Shown: in pieces, positions 13,501 through 24,716 of the stretch
Numbering within the stretch: the stretch's first letter is position 1
Layout of the letters: every line of letters starts with the position of its first letter
Source of the DNA: Pseudozyma flocculosa PF-1
Taxonomy: Eukaryota > Basidiomycota > Ustilaginomycetes > Ustilaginales > Ustilaginaceae
DNA length: 64,000 nucleotides
Direction: 5' to 3'
Assembly: GCF_000417875.1 (NCBI RefSeq)
Contig: NW_006920885.1
Location: 296,501 to 360,500, forward strand
The notes under the pieces: model-generated
Databases searched by the model: none
What the model was told of the DNA's origin: nothing
Seen by the model: the letters and a program-made list of their open reading frames with translations, nothing else
Translations under genes and position numbers: made by a program

Positions 13501-16500
13501 AGAGCTTCTTGAGCGACGGGTCGATCCAGCGGCCCTGGTGGGCGACAAAGAGCAGCTGCAGCATGCGGCGGGTGACCTCCTCGTACGTCATCTCGGCGAC
13601 GTCCATGAGCGCGGTGCCGTCGAGCTTGGCGGCGAACCAGGGCTTCTGGAAGTCCTTGTTGAGGCGCTCAATCAGCCACGACTTCTTCTGCGACATCCAG
13701 GCGCGCTGCTTTTCCTTGGTCAGCGAGAAGAGCTGGTCGTCGAGCTGGCGCCAGAGGGTGGCGGCGCGGTTCTGGACGTAGCTGATGCTCTCGCCGAGCT
13801 CCGAGTTGCAGGTGATGGTGCCGCCGGCGCCCTTGCCGTACGTCGCCTCCCACTGGTCCTCGTCGCAGCCGGGCGTGTCGACGAGCAGCTGCTTGACGGC
13901 ATCGGCGGTGGCGGCCTCCTTGGCGATCAGCATCCACGAGGCGAACAGGAACGCCGAGAAGGGCATGGGCGCGTAGCCCAGCTTGACCGACCAGTCTCCC
14001 GTGAGGTAGGGCCAGACGCCCTCGGCGTCGCCGAAGCCGGAGCCGCCGACGAGGACCAGGTTCTTCTGCTTGCGCAGGATCGAGTAGGTCTGCAGGATGG
14101 GCTGGTGGAAGTCCTCGGTCGAGTGGTGGCCGCCGGCGCGTCCTCCGGTCCACTGGCAGATGATCTTGAAATCGGGGTTGGCGGCGGCGATGGCGGCGAC
14201 GGCGCGCAGGCCGTCGGCGTTGCCGGGCTTGAAGCCGACGTACTCGATGCCGGCGGCCTTGAGGCCGTCGATGATGTCTTTGGCCTTTTCGGTGCTGGGG
14301 ATGCCGGCGGCCACGGTGAAGCCCTTGCAGGGGATGCCCTCGCGCCTCATCTGGCCCCAGAGCGGGTACTGCCAGCCGAAGCGGCGCTGGTCGATGAAGA
14401 GGCCGTTGAGCTCGAGGCCGTTGCCGGGCTCGAGCTTGGCGAGGATCTCGTCGACGCGCTTCCGCAGGCCGACCTCGTTGTGCAGGCCGCCGCCGGCGAG
14501 CTCGCAGATGTAGCCGGCATTGAGGACGGCGGCGTTGATGTCGGCACTGACAGTGGTGGGCGTCATGCCGCCGACCATCAGGATGCCGCGGCCGGTGGTC
14601 CTTGAGAAGGGCGTGTCGACCTTGAGGCCGGCCTTGGTGCGGACCAGGCGGGGCGCCCACACGTCCTCCCAGCGCTCCTCGAACCTGACGCTCGAGGCGC
14701 TGTAGAGCTCGGTGCTGAGCTGGTGGGTGCCGCTGGGGACGACGACGCGGACACCGCGGCCCTCGAGGATGCGGGCGACGAGGCGGCCGACGCCGGACAT
14801 GCCGCCGGTTCCAAAGTCGACGACGTGGGTGGCCGACTTGGGCAGGTCGACGGCCTTGGCCCAGAAGACGGGCTTGGTGAAGATCTGGTCGGCGATGCTG
14901 CGGAGGAGCGAGCCCTCGGCGTAGGTGCTCATGTCGGAGCCGTCCTCGGTGTTCTTGACGGGCACCTTGAGCTCAGACACGCTCCAGACGTCGGCGACGC
15001 CGCGGTAGTCCTCGGCGAGCATCCGGTCGGTGGCGCCCTCGAGGTAGCTCGAGTGGTAGGGGACGCCGACGGGGACGAAGCTCATGCGGAAGACGGCCTT
15101 GCGCTTCGAGAAGGGCACCTTGCTCTGGTCGGCGCCGGACTCGGCGCGGATCTCGCGCAGGCTCGAGACGAGGCCGACAAGCGCCTTGGGGTAGCCGGTG
15201 ACGACGAAGTCGCGCGGGCCGTTGAAGAGCGAGATCGACACACGCTGCGTCTCGGGGAGGTGGCCGTTGGTCTTGGCGATGTGCTTGTCGAGCACGTCCT
15301 GGGCGAGGCCAGAGACCGAGAGCATCGAGGTCGGCTCGCCCTCGCCACCACCGACCGTGTCGCTGACGAGCGCCGGGTCGATCGACAGGAGCGGGAACGA
15401 CTCCTGGCCGCGCTTGCCAATGTTGAACAGCAGCTGGACGGCCTTGACGACGTTGGCGGTGAAGCTGTCGAGGCTGTCCGAGGCCGACAAGACGACGGCC
15501 GAGATGATGCCCTGCGAGTGGCCGGTGGTGCTCTTGACCTGGTCGCGGAACTCGGCGAACGAGAGGCCAGTCGACCTGACGCTGACCAGGAACTGGACGA
15601 TCTGGGTGAGGCCGATCAGCGGCAGGCTGAGCGGCACGCTGGCCAGGTAGCTGACCGGAGGACGCGCCACGCTGCCATCGAGCCAGCCCAAGACATCGAG
15701 GCCGTACGTGTAGAAGCTGGAAAAGCCCTGCAGGCTGGCCTCCTCGCCGAGCTTGTTGAGCGTCGGCTGCGTCGCCTGCAACAGCGGCACAACGAGCGGC
15801 CTGTAGGTGTCAAAGAGCGCCTGGAGCTCGTTGAAGTAGCCCTGTGGCCGTCAAGGTCGAAAGAGGAAGCGAGATATTGGATACCATGTCAGCAAACCGG
15901 TCCATCGCCTACCGTCGTCGTCGTCGTCGTCGCCGTAGCCGTCGTCCGTCGTCCCGGCAGCGCTTCCGAAGGCAGGGTCTGCATCGGCAACCTGCCGGCG
16001 AATTGGCCGCGAGCCCCGGATTCTCCGCCTGGGCCCTGGGGTGGAGGGAGAGCGGGCTGGCAAGGNNNNNNNNNNNNNNNNNNNNCTGCATCGGCAACCT
16101 GCCGGCGAATTGGCCGCGAGCCCCGGATTCTCCGCCTGGGGCCCTGGGCCCCTTGGCCCGACCCCGGGCCCCCACCTAGCCCCCCCCCCCCCCCCCCCAA
16201 AAAAAAAAAAAAAAACGAGGTCCCCGGATCCAAAAAATCCAAAAAAGAAGCCATGCGCAGCTGGCACCTCGCTTAGGCCGCCTCCAGTCGCCTCGCCGGC
16301 CGCTCGCCGACTGGGCGTGGGAGGATGACGTCCCAGCGCCCGGACCGACGCAGAGGCTGGCCACGCGTGCGACCCGTGACGCCGATGGCCGGCGACGGAG
16401 GCATGGCGAGAGGCAGGCAGGCCGTCCATCACGGACAGGAAAGGAGGCTACCGAACCGGGGAGCGATGACATGGCGGGCGGGATCGCATCGTACTCACCT

Positions 16501-17131
16501 CGTTGTTGCCCTGGCCTCCGAAGACGGCGTGGACCTGGGCGGACCCGGCGGCCGAGAGCTCAAACAGCTTGGGGCGCCTGAGGCCGGGCGTGGCCCTGCC
16601 GACGCTCTCGAGGACGACAAACGCCTCGAAAAAGGCGCGGAGGACGCTGGAGCGGACGTCGAGGTCGAGGGTGGCGGCGATGTCGTGGACGCTCTTGCCC
16701 TCGCCGAGGAAGTGGTTGTTGAAGCTGATCCAGGCGTGCTGCAGCAGACCGAGCTCGTGGGCGGTCGACTTGGCCGAGGAGCGGGCGGCCAGGAAGCCGA
16801 GGAACTTGGCCAGCAGGGCGACCTGCGACTTGGCGAGCTCCTCGACCGAGTCGGCGTCCTGCTCGCCCATGACCTCGAGCTCGTCGGCCTCGACGGCCGA
16901 GGCAAGGAGGCTGCGCTGGAACTCCTCGCGAGCGACGTCGCTGGCCACCCACGCCTCAAAAGGCTGCGCGGGAACCGCGATGCGGACCTCGACACCCTTG
17001 AGGCTGATGGTCAGGGGGCGCAGGAGCGAGCCGTTGGAGCCGTTCTGGCTGCTGACGCTCGAAAGGTCGACGTAGCTGTCGTCCGAGGGCGAGCCCTGGG
17101 CGGCCACGTTCTTGATGGCAGGAGCGGCCAT
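4525..17131 (-). CDS. FAS: Fused type I fatty acid synthase (beta-alpha single polypeptide)
   Basis: Cytosolic synthase making C16/C18 acyl-CoA from acetyl-CoA, malonyl-CoA and NADPH. Minus-strand exons 17131-16499, 15841-11567, 11447-8836 and 8725-4525 give 3,906 residues, the size of fused basidiomycete FAS. Domains in order: acetyltransferase with GHSQG (Ser near 320); enoyl reductase with GGMTPTTVSADINAA near 635; hot-dog dehydratase with SGDFNPIHINPYFSSFASLP (around residue 1637, spanning intron 2); malonyl/palmitoyl transferase with GHSLGEY (Ser near 1880); an Ala/Pro linker; one ACP with GGKS (Ser near 2308); ketoreductase with LLTGVGKASIG near 2793 and YGESK; ketosynthase with GACATALQS (Cys near 3411), VISAH (His near 3558) and GHAKGG (His near 3599); and a C-terminal phosphopantetheinyl transferase starting VGIDCE near 3791. 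All catalytic centres look intact. The transferase reads CAAEAVVK where yeast has SAKEAVFK. Intron 1 (657 nt) contains an assembly gap but no coding sequence. Both the start (GGQGNNE context in exon 1) and the frame are well supported. Confidence 0.97.
15979..16140. repeat. 55-bp direct duplication flanking an assembly gap
   Basis: Positions 15979-16033 and 16086-16140 are identical over 55 bp and sit on the two sides of 20 Ns. After that the copies diverge by a G-run length difference. This pattern is expected when two contig ends that overlap were scaffolded instead of merged. It lies inside FAS intron 1, so the protein is unaffected. Confidence 0.9.
16066..16085. other. 20-N assembly gap inside FAS intron 1
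   Basis: Exactly 20 undefined bases, probably a placeholder of arbitrary length. The duplicated flank suggests the real distance may be zero or negative. Confidence 0.98.
16180..16216. repeat. Homopolymer pair, 19 C followed by 18 A
   Basis: An uninterrupted run of 19 C is followed at once by 18 A, 40 bp to the right of the duplicated contig end. Such a tract is difficult to sequence and is probably why the assembly broke here. It lies in FAS intron 1. Confidence 0.9.
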
Positions 17132-19540
17132 TTTTGTCGGTGGAAGAATGAAGAGGGATGCAGGAGAATGAAGGGTAGGATCTATGGTGCGGTGCGGGCT
17201 GCTGGCACGGTCGTCGTAGAGAGAGACTGCTCGTCACTTCAGTCAGGCTTTACGATGTGCGCGGTGAGTGCGGCTGAACGCTGCGTGGGGCGGCGGAAGG
17301 GATGTGAAGCTTGCGCCGAGGGGAAAGGTGGTGAAATGAGGGCGAGGGTGGGTGCCGTTCGTCTTCGGTCGTCACTCGAAGGGGAAACGGACAGGAGAGG
17401 AGGAGGTAGGTGTCGTCGAGGTGGTGGTGGTCGTCGTCGTCGTCAAAGAGCTTCGTCGCTGTCGGGCGGTCGAAGTCGTCTCTCTTTGAATCGGTGGGTT
17501 CGTGCCTGGATGGAAGCTAAAGAGCAGGCCGAAAAGGGTGGTCGGTGAAGGTGGTGGCGGTGGTGGTGGTGGTAGTCGGTCAGGCAGCTTGGGGCGCAGC
17601 GGGCAGGGAGGCAACGATTATGTATCTCGCCCGGCGCAGAAGAGAGCTTTGGGGAAGCCAACAGTGCAGACCCACACCGCACGCACGGCTCACGCCCCGT
17701 CGACTTTTTGCGAAGGCTGGCCCCTCCCCCGCTCGGAAGGTTTCCGGCTTCTACGGCGACGACGGCGGCGGCGGCGGCGATGCTGTCTGGCTGGGCTGGT
17801 CTGGGCTGGGTGAGCTGCGAACAGGCCAAGCCCGCAGCGTCGTCACCACCGCCGCCGCCGCGTGGGTACCCAACAAGGGCCGCCCGCTCGCCCTCCTCTG
17901 GGTTGGCTGCACCGCGCCCCGGCATGGCGGATCAAGGCGGGCGAAGAGCGGGCCCAGGATCACGCACGGCAAGCGACCGAACAAGCAAGCAGCCACAAGG
18001 GGGGTTTGGCCCAGGGTTCTGCATCGGGCAGCCAGGCGGCCAGGCCAACAGTCGGCGGGCGGGCGGCCCAACCTCGTGCGCACACGCCACCCTCGACCTT
18101 CTCCACCCCACCCACCCGCGCCGCTTGACGACAAAAGGAAGAGCGAGCAAAGCTGGGCAGGCAGGGCGACAGAGGAACCAAGGACAGCCGCTGCGCCATG
18201 GGCCCGCCCGCCCTGCTCGCCCGCCGCACTCGCCGAACGCGAACCCTGCCTTGGCTTTTCCCCCAACAGCTTTTTTTTCCCAAAATTTGGGCAGGCGGCC
18301 TCTGCCACCGCTTGCAGGCCGGCTGGGCGAAATTCTTAAAAAATCTCATCGGGCTGGTTGGCCTGCTTGCTGGCTCTTGCCCCTCCGCCAGCTCTTTCTC
18401 CACCAACCAACCGACCGACCGACCGACCGACCGACTGCCCGACAGGCCGGTGGGCCGACCGAAGACGGGCATCGATAGGTGGACGGCCACGCCAGACCTC
18501 AGCCTAGCCAAAGCCGAGCCGAGCTGGCTGAGCTGGCCAGCAATAGGCAGGCTCGCAAGGTTGATAGAATGCATCGCTGGAAAGGCGTCCCGAGCGCAGC
18601 GGCGACGCACCGTGATGGCAGGCAAGCTGTCTGTATCTTTGTCTTGGTGACGGTGACGGCTGGGATGGCCACGGCAGGCTGTCATCGTCCTCATCATCTG
18701 GATGATGGTCGAGTTGGGCGAGGAAGGCAGGCCCTCTGTCTGGGTGGCCTTCGACGCTGCCCCATGCTGAGCGCGACGGACGAGCTCCCCACTCCTGCCG
18801 AAGGACGGGGCAACGTGCAGACCCTCGGAACCAACATACAGCCCTCAGCGTTTTAAGAAGCACGTACGCTTCCTGCTCCCTCCGCTTACGCTTGCCCTTG
18901 ATCGATCCTCAGTAGTGATCCAGCAACTGCCGCCACCGCCTACCGTGAGCACGAGCAGCAAGCCGGTTCCCCAGCGGGCCTCTCTTTTCCCTTTGAGCCG
19001 ACGAAGCTTGGCCGCGGAGGCGAAGCTTGGTCGCGACGGAACGGTTGAAGGTTGGGCCTGCCTGGCCTCTGCGCCCTGATGCTTCCCGGCCCATGAACGA
19101 TTCAGCTCGACCACATGAGCTGTATGGTGTTGGCTGCCGTCGTGGTCGCCCGCTGCTTGAGGCGGTGCCGGCGTTGAATTCTTCCGGTGCCCAAGAACAC
19201 AAGCAAGCCATACCGGCCCGGCAAGCAATCAGCCAAGCATAGCCCATATCGGGATCAGGCGGCTGGGTGCCGACCGCAAGCCCGCAGACCGCAAGCCCGC
19301 AAGCGATAAGGCGGGGCTCAGCGAGCTGGTCTGCCCCAGCCTAGGCCCCACGTTGCCCTCCAGATAACGCGATGCCCATATCGCGGCCGTCTTGTCGGCG
19401 TTCTGCACGTCGACACTCGGCAACGCCCCACGTCTATGGACAGCCACGGCCTCACGTGCTGCTGCTGCTGCTGCATCGTCGCTCCGCCGCCCGGCCATCT
19501 AACTAGGTCTGAATGGATGTCAACGAGACGCACTCATCGT
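17132..19540. other. Intergenic region: FAS promoter side and LSM1 3' side
   Basis: About 2.4 kb with no supportable gene. The first 500 bp upstream of the FAS start are rich in GGT/CGT triplet tracts (17423-17446 and 17545-17577). Further on are CT- and GGC-rich stretches and a CCGA tandem tract. Open frames here lack motifs and conserved-looking composition. Confidence 0.5.
18411..18435. repeat. CCGA tetranucleotide microsatellite
   Basis: Six tandem CCGA units, preceded by two CCAA units, in the FAS-LSM1 intergenic region. A simple-sequence tract with no evident coding role. Confidence 0.85.
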
Positions 19541-20303
19541 TCAGTACATGTCGCCGTCTCCGCTCTTGTCGGCGCAGAAGCCGTGCGCTCGGTGGAGGAT
19601 CTCTGCCTTTCTCGCCTCGCTCTTGGCCTTGGATTCTGACTCGGCCTCCCTCGCCGCCAACAGCTGCGGGAGCGCAGACGGCGGTAGCGGTGCAGCAATC
19701 GATGGCGGGATCTCGTCCTCGGCGTCGAGGTCCTGCAGCAGCGGCGAGGGGCGGCGGAGGCAATGGTGGCCCAGGGTCGGATCCGTGTCAGCGTCCCTTG
19801 TCTTCTCTCGTCTCTTTCACCCGCATGCGCTCTCCATAGGCCCAGTCCGACACCTACGATCTCGCCCAGAAGCACCACATTCTCTCCTCGCACCAGGAAG
19901 ACACCCCTGGCGATGTCGCCGTACCGGTTGCCCACATAGACACGCTCGACGGTATCTTGCAGCACCAGGTTGGCTGTGGCAGCAGGGAGGTCGGAGTTGT
20001 TGATTCGCATCAGCATGTGCATCGCCAGCTGGTCGCTAGAGGAGGATCAAGCTATCGGATTGGGCTCACCAAACTGATCGTACGATCTGAGGACGCCGAT
20101 GAGCTTCTTGCCGTCTCTTAGGACCACCATCATCTTTTCTGCTCGACATCGACGCAGCGTGTGCACGAGGGTTTCCGTTCAGCCTGCGGGTCGCAATGGC
20201 ACTGTTGATGGGACCGCACAGGCCGCTACTCACTATCGACGCAGTCCACCAATGACCCCGACGTGGTGAAGGCAATGTTGGAGACAATGTCCTGGGCGTC
20301 CAT
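19541..20303 (-). CDS. LSM1: Lsm1, subunit of the cytoplasmic Lsm1-7 mRNA-decay ring
   Basis: Binds 3' ends of deadenylated mRNA as part of the Lsm1-7/Pat1 complex, which activates decapping in P-bodies. Exons 20303-20234, 20138-20070, 19973-19858 and 19732-19541 give 148 residues. The protein begins [20 protein letters not shown], continues with Sm1-motif sequence [20 protein letters not shown] and [17 protein letters not shown], and then the Sm2-like region [17 protein letters not shown]. The C-terminal tail is acidic then Lys/Glu-rich ([19 protein letters not shown]), as in Lsm1 rather than the paralogous Lsm8. Intron 3 uses a GTAGGT donor; introns 1 and 2 use GTGAGT and GTGAGC. All joins keep frame. 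It shares a 1.45-kb divergent promoter region with the E2 gene at 21753. Confidence 0.95.
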
Positions 20304-21752
20304 GTCGGGCAGTCGAAGTCGGGCGGCGCGCGTCCGGTCGCTGTGGGGTGGCAGTCGTGCTCCTAGGGCGTCTTGCGGCAGTCGGGTAGGTACACGTTGC
20401 TGGTGCGCGCTGGGTGCGGTAGCGTTGCGGAAGGGCCGTGGTGATGCGCTGCGTGTTACGAAGAGGGCGGAGGATGGGCCGGATGCTTGGTTGATGGCGG
20501 TCGGCAGGCCCGAGCCAGGCCAAGCCAGGGTGGAGGAGTCCGCGTCCCGCAAAAGTGAGGGGTGGGATCACCTGGGCGCCTCTCTCGTGCGGATCAGTCG
20601 GCTTCGGGCTGTGGCCGCCAGCGGTCGGCGTCGGGCGACCGAGGCCAGCCTTTGTGAGATTTCACGTTTTCGAAATTCTCGACTTTCTTCTCGAGCTAGA
20701 CAAGGCCGAAGGTCTTGATGGCTTTCGAGTTTTAACGAGCGCACTGACATTTTTTTCATAACGCTGATTTTTGAAAGAGCAGTTTGGTCAGCGACGAGCT
20801 CAGCCTAGGGGCGAGCGGGCAACAGCCGCTACCAAGAAAAGAAAAAAAATTAAAGTCTGATTTTGATTTTGCTGTCCGGGTATCTGCCGAATTGAAAGCC
20901 GTGCAAAACAGCAGAAGCTGCAAGAGATTGCTTGGAAGGCCGCACCTCGATCCAGAAAAGAACCGAAACTCTGGGCTCCGCTGATGTGTTGGGCTGATTT
21001 TGGACCGGACCCTGGCCCACTAGCCGCCAGAGAGTCAGGCTCGGCAGGGCCGCCCCCGCGCTCTCTATCGCTCCTCCACATGCTGCAGCGCTTGCTCACC
21101 GCCTCCGCCTTTCAGCCAGGCGACTCCATTCGCTGGCGGCAACCTCTCCTATCCTGGCCCCGCCTGGCGTAGCTTGGCTCCTCACCATCGGCCTAATCAA
21201 CAGCGTGCGAGCATCCAGAGCGTATCCTCCATGTGCAAAGGAGCAGAGAGGCGGCGAGTATGAGAGAGCCCAAAGCCAAAGTGTCGGCGGTGAAATCGAG
21301 GTGTTGCGCGCGCGGGCCCGGGGGGTCGGCCATAGAGAGAGCGACACACGGCCACGCAGCCAAGGCAGCCAGGCAGCGGCTGGCCGGCGGGGGTGTGACC
21401 GCACCGGTAGCACGCCAGCAACCCTTTGCCTCCCGTCCATCACACCCGCACCTTCAGCACGCCACCCTGCTCTCTGCCTCTCCCTCCGCAAACCCCACCA
21501 CCCTGGCCTCTCGGAACCACTGCCGACCACAGCCACCCGCCATCTCCCCCTCGACCTCTCGCTCAGCGAACCGCTCATCCGCATCATCTGTCTGCAATCC
21601 ACGCTCGGCTCGCGACCCACCACCTTCCGTCCTCTGCATCGACCATCGTCTAGCAGCCGGACCCTTGCCGCCCATCCTCGTCGAAAACCCCCAACCTACC
21701 CCGCCGAGCCCCCCTTTCTGGACAGCTCTTCACCATCGCCAAGTCGTCCAAG
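20304..21752. other. Divergent intergenic region between LSM1 and UBC8
   Basis: Must contain the promoters of LSM1 (leftward) and UBC8 (rightward). A relatively AT-rich patch around 20740-20900 (runs of T and A) stands out from the GC-rich surroundings. The 300 bp before the UBC8 ATG are C-rich pyrimidine tracts, common in fungal 5' UTRs. No gene is seen. Confidence 0.5.
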
Positions 21753-22499
21753 ATGAGCTCGCCCAAGCGCAGGATCGAGACAGATGTCATGAAACTGTCA
21801 GTGTGCCCGGCCCACGTCCCACGTCCGCCCCCAAGGATCCGCTGATCGCCACTACTGACATCAACACCTCGCCCATCCGTTCGCATTCGCAGCCTCATGT
21901 CCGACTACGAGATCACACTCATCAACGACAACATGCAGGAATTCTACGTCCGCTTCCACGGGCCAGCAGAGAGTGGGTAGGCTGCCGGGGTTCCATTTCG
22001 GAGCGAGTGCAGCGTCTCCTCTGACCGATGCCTGCCTTCTGCCGACCTCCGCCCCGCAGCCCCGTTCCAGGGCGGCGTGTGGAAGATCCACGTCGAGCTT
22101 CCGGACCAGTACCCTTACAAGTCGCCCTCGATCGGCTTCATGAACAAGATCTTCCACCCCAACATTGACGAGCTCTCGGGCTCCGTCTGCCTCGACGTCA
22201 TCAACCAGACCTGGTCGCCCATGTTTGACTGCATCAACATCTTTGAAGTCTTCCTGCCCCAGCTCCTCCGCTACCCCAACCCCACCGACCCGCTCAACGG
22301 CGAGGCCGCCGCCCTCCTCATGCGCGAACCCAAGACGTACGAGAGCAAGGTCAAGGAGTACGTGTCGCGCTACGCCACAAAGGAGGCCGCCGACGGCGCC
22401 GGCGACGAGGATGATGAGGATGACGAGGATGAGGACGAGATGAGCGACGTCGGCAGCATCTCGGACGACGAGGGGCCCGCCGGCAACATGGAGCTCTGA
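21753..22499 (+). CDS. UBC8: Ubiquitin-conjugating enzyme E2, Ubc8/UBE2H type
   Basis: Carries ubiquitin as a thioester for E3 ligases; yeast Ubc8 and human UBE2H partner the GID/CTLH ligase that degrades gluconeogenic enzymes. Exons 21753-21796, 21893-21972 and 22060-22499 give 187 residues. The start [20 protein letters not shown] is the Ubc8 class N-terminus. The active-site context is [18 protein letters not shown] with Cys85, preceded by the HPN motif (IFHPNID). A long acidic C-terminal tail rich in Asp and Glu ([15 protein letters not shown]) follows the catalytic fold, also typical of this class. Intron 1 uses a GTCAGT donor, and the second splits a Thr codon. The 3' flank contains a CGA microsatellite. 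Whether it works with a GID ligase here is inference from the family. Confidence 0.96.
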
Positions 22500-22673
22500 G
22501 CGGGAGCGGGAGCGAGACCTCCGCTCGCCTCCCATCCGCCTCCCTCTCGGTCGTTTCTTCTCCCTCTCCCGCTCATCGTAAGCATACGCACGTCGTTCCG
22601 TGCTCTCGTCGCGCGTCGAGCAACCGCAGGCACTCATTCAGAGCCCCGCATCCATTGCAACGACGCGGTGACA

Positions 22674-22719
<46 letters not shown>

Positions 22720-23141
22720 CGATCCCCAGAACACTCCCTCTTCGCTGTCCCTGCATGTATCACCAGCTTCGTCCCTCCCTTCCCCTTCACTGATCCCGCC
22801 AAGCCGCGTCCGCAAACCATTCGTCCTCCATTTGCCCCGCGCCCGCCGGTCCGTCTTGCTGCGTGCTGCCTGGGAACGCCGCCGTGCGACCGTGGTGCAT
22901 CGATGCTGCAGAGTGGGTGGGATTATCAAGCTACCTTGTCGTCTCTTTCGGACCCCATCTATATGAAAGAGTGAACGCTGCGATGATGAGTGGGGAGGGG
23001 CGGAAGCCGGATGATGATGATGCCGAAGCGAAGCGAGGGGCGCGACAAAGGCGCGAGGGAGGCCCGGATGAGGCGCCGCGAAGGAGGCGGGCAGAGCAGA
23101 GGGGACGGAATGGGATGCGAGGGCACCCGGGGGCGGGCCCC
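22500..23141. other. Convergent intergenic region UBC8 / LETM1
   Basis: The 3' ends of both genes meet here. It holds a CGA microsatellite and T/C-rich tracts but no gene I can support. Confidence 0.5.
22675..22718. repeat. CGA/GAC trinucleotide microsatellite
   Basis: About 14 perfect CGA units, roughly 175 bp past the UBC8 stop, probably within its 3' UTR. Confidence 0.9.
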
Positions 23142-24716
23142 TCACTTCCTCGCGGCCTGAGCCTCCTTTGCCTTTTGCTGGATCTCGTCGTCGGTCTTCT
23201 GGTCGCGCTCGAGGACCTTCTTCTCGGTCTCGACGACCTCGTTGAGCACGTCCTTTGTCTTTTCCATGAGGCCGCGCCCGCTCTCGGCGGCCAGCGACGC
23301 CTCAATCTCCTGGATCGACCGCGGGTTGTAGAGCTGCAGCGGCAGCAGCGCCAGCGACGACGTCGACAGCGACCGCGACGTCGCCGGGCTGCGCGTCGTG
23401 TAGAGCAGCCAGGTCCGCAGCGTGTCGTACATCTCCTTCTGCGGCACCTCGGTGGCGCGCAGCCCGCGCTCCGAGCACGCCTTGGCGACGGCCTCGGCGT
23501 TCTGAGGGATGAACTGGTACCCGCCGCCCTCGCACATCATCTCGTCGTCGCTCCGGATGTACTTGAGGTGCTCCACCAGCCGCCTTCTCGTCATGGCCGC
23601 CCCGCCCCAGGTCGACAGGGAAAAGAGCCTGTCGGAGAAAGCGATCACGAGGCAAGTCGAGTGTGCGGGCGGGCGAGGTCAGCGATGCGTCATGCCGAGA
23701 AGGCACTCGGCAGGAACCCCAGGACGGCGGACTCACTTTGCCAGCTGGACGAGCGTCTCGCCCTTGATCTTGGCCAGCACCTCGTCGTCTGCGTCCTTGT
23801 GCGGCTGAGCAAGGCGAAGGTTCTGACCCGTCCCAGACACGACCGGGAGCAGCGCCTTGACCTCCTCGACCTCGCACAGCTTCTTGTAGGCCGCAGCCCG
23901 GGCGACTTCCTCCTTCATGCGGATCTTGAGCAGCTGGTTGGGGAGGATGCACGTCGAGGGCAGGAGCGAGGGCGCCCAGATAACGACGAGCGGCAGCGCC
24001 TCCTCGAGGATGAGGAGGATAGTGAGGAAGAGGGGCAGCTTGCGCATGTCGGCGCGGTGCACGCGGATCAGCTGCGCTTCTTCGCGCGACAGCGGGGCGC
24101 CGCCGCCCGCCACCCGCTGCTGGATCTCGGCGACGCGGTTGCGGTTGGCCCAGATCTGCTTGACACCGTTAAAGTAGAACTTGAAGAGGTACTTGGCCGT
24201 CGCCCACAGCTCCTTTGCGCGCTCCTTGAGCGTCTTTTGAGCGGGCTTGCCGTCTTCTGTTGCGACCTCCGATGAGGTGGTTGTTGTCGTCGTCGTCGTC
24301 GTCGTGGCGGAATCGGTGGGAGCCGAGGTCGCGGCGTCCGTCTTTGCAGGAGTGACGCTGGCTGATGTGACGCTCGAAGCGGTGGGCTTCTTCTGCTGTG
24401 GTGTCGCCGCTGGCTTTGCTGGTCTCGGCGCGGACGGGGACTTTGGTGGAGAGCCGGCCTTGGCGGGCGCCCCCTTCTGCACCTGCTGGAGCAGCGATGA
24501 GCTCTGGTGAAGGCAGCGGACGGCGCTGAGCATGGCCGCCTGCCGTCTTCTTAGGGATGCAAGGTCATCCTGTGCAACGGATCTGAGCGGGGCCGGAGCA
24601 GTGCGTCGAGCGAGCGAGGAGAGCGGTCTCGCGGCAGTAGGCGGTATTGACGAGGCTGGCAGGGCAAGATGCCGCGGCGTCGCCCTGGTCGGGGCGAGTA
24701 TTGTGCGGGCGTTCAT
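23142..24716 (-). CDS. Mitochondrial LETM1-domain protein
   Basis: LETM1-family proteins sit in the inner mitochondrial membrane and are linked to K+/H+ homeostasis and ribosome attachment (yeast Mdm38, Ylh47). Exons 24716-23737 and 23628-23142 give 488 residues. The N-terminus (MNARTILAPTRATPRHLALP) is basic, Ser/Thr-rich and without acids, like a mitochondrial presequence. A low-complexity Ala/Pro/Thr stretch including about ten Thr in a row precedes the LETM1 region at roughly residues 160-340: KYLFKFYFNGVKQIWANRNR, then LPLFLTILLILEEALPLVVI (the membrane helix) and PSTCILPNQLLKIR. A Lys/Glu-rich coiled-coil-like tail ends the protein. The intron splits the Lys codon of QLAK-LFSLS and has GTGAGT/CAG borders. 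It is shorter at the C-terminus than Mdm38, so the exact orthologue is open. Confidence 0.87.

Noticed and set aside
8790..14605. Two plus-strand open frames of 913 and 1,025 codons antisense to FAS
   Set aside because: They mirror the FAS codons in the complementary phase and are made of Ala, Arg, Gly, Val and Asp without motifs. High third-position GC in FAS removes antisense stops. They are shadows.
17545..18697. Frames of 185 to 264 codons upstream of FAS
   Set aside because: They overlap one another on opposite strands and consist of low-complexity residues; no supportable gene.
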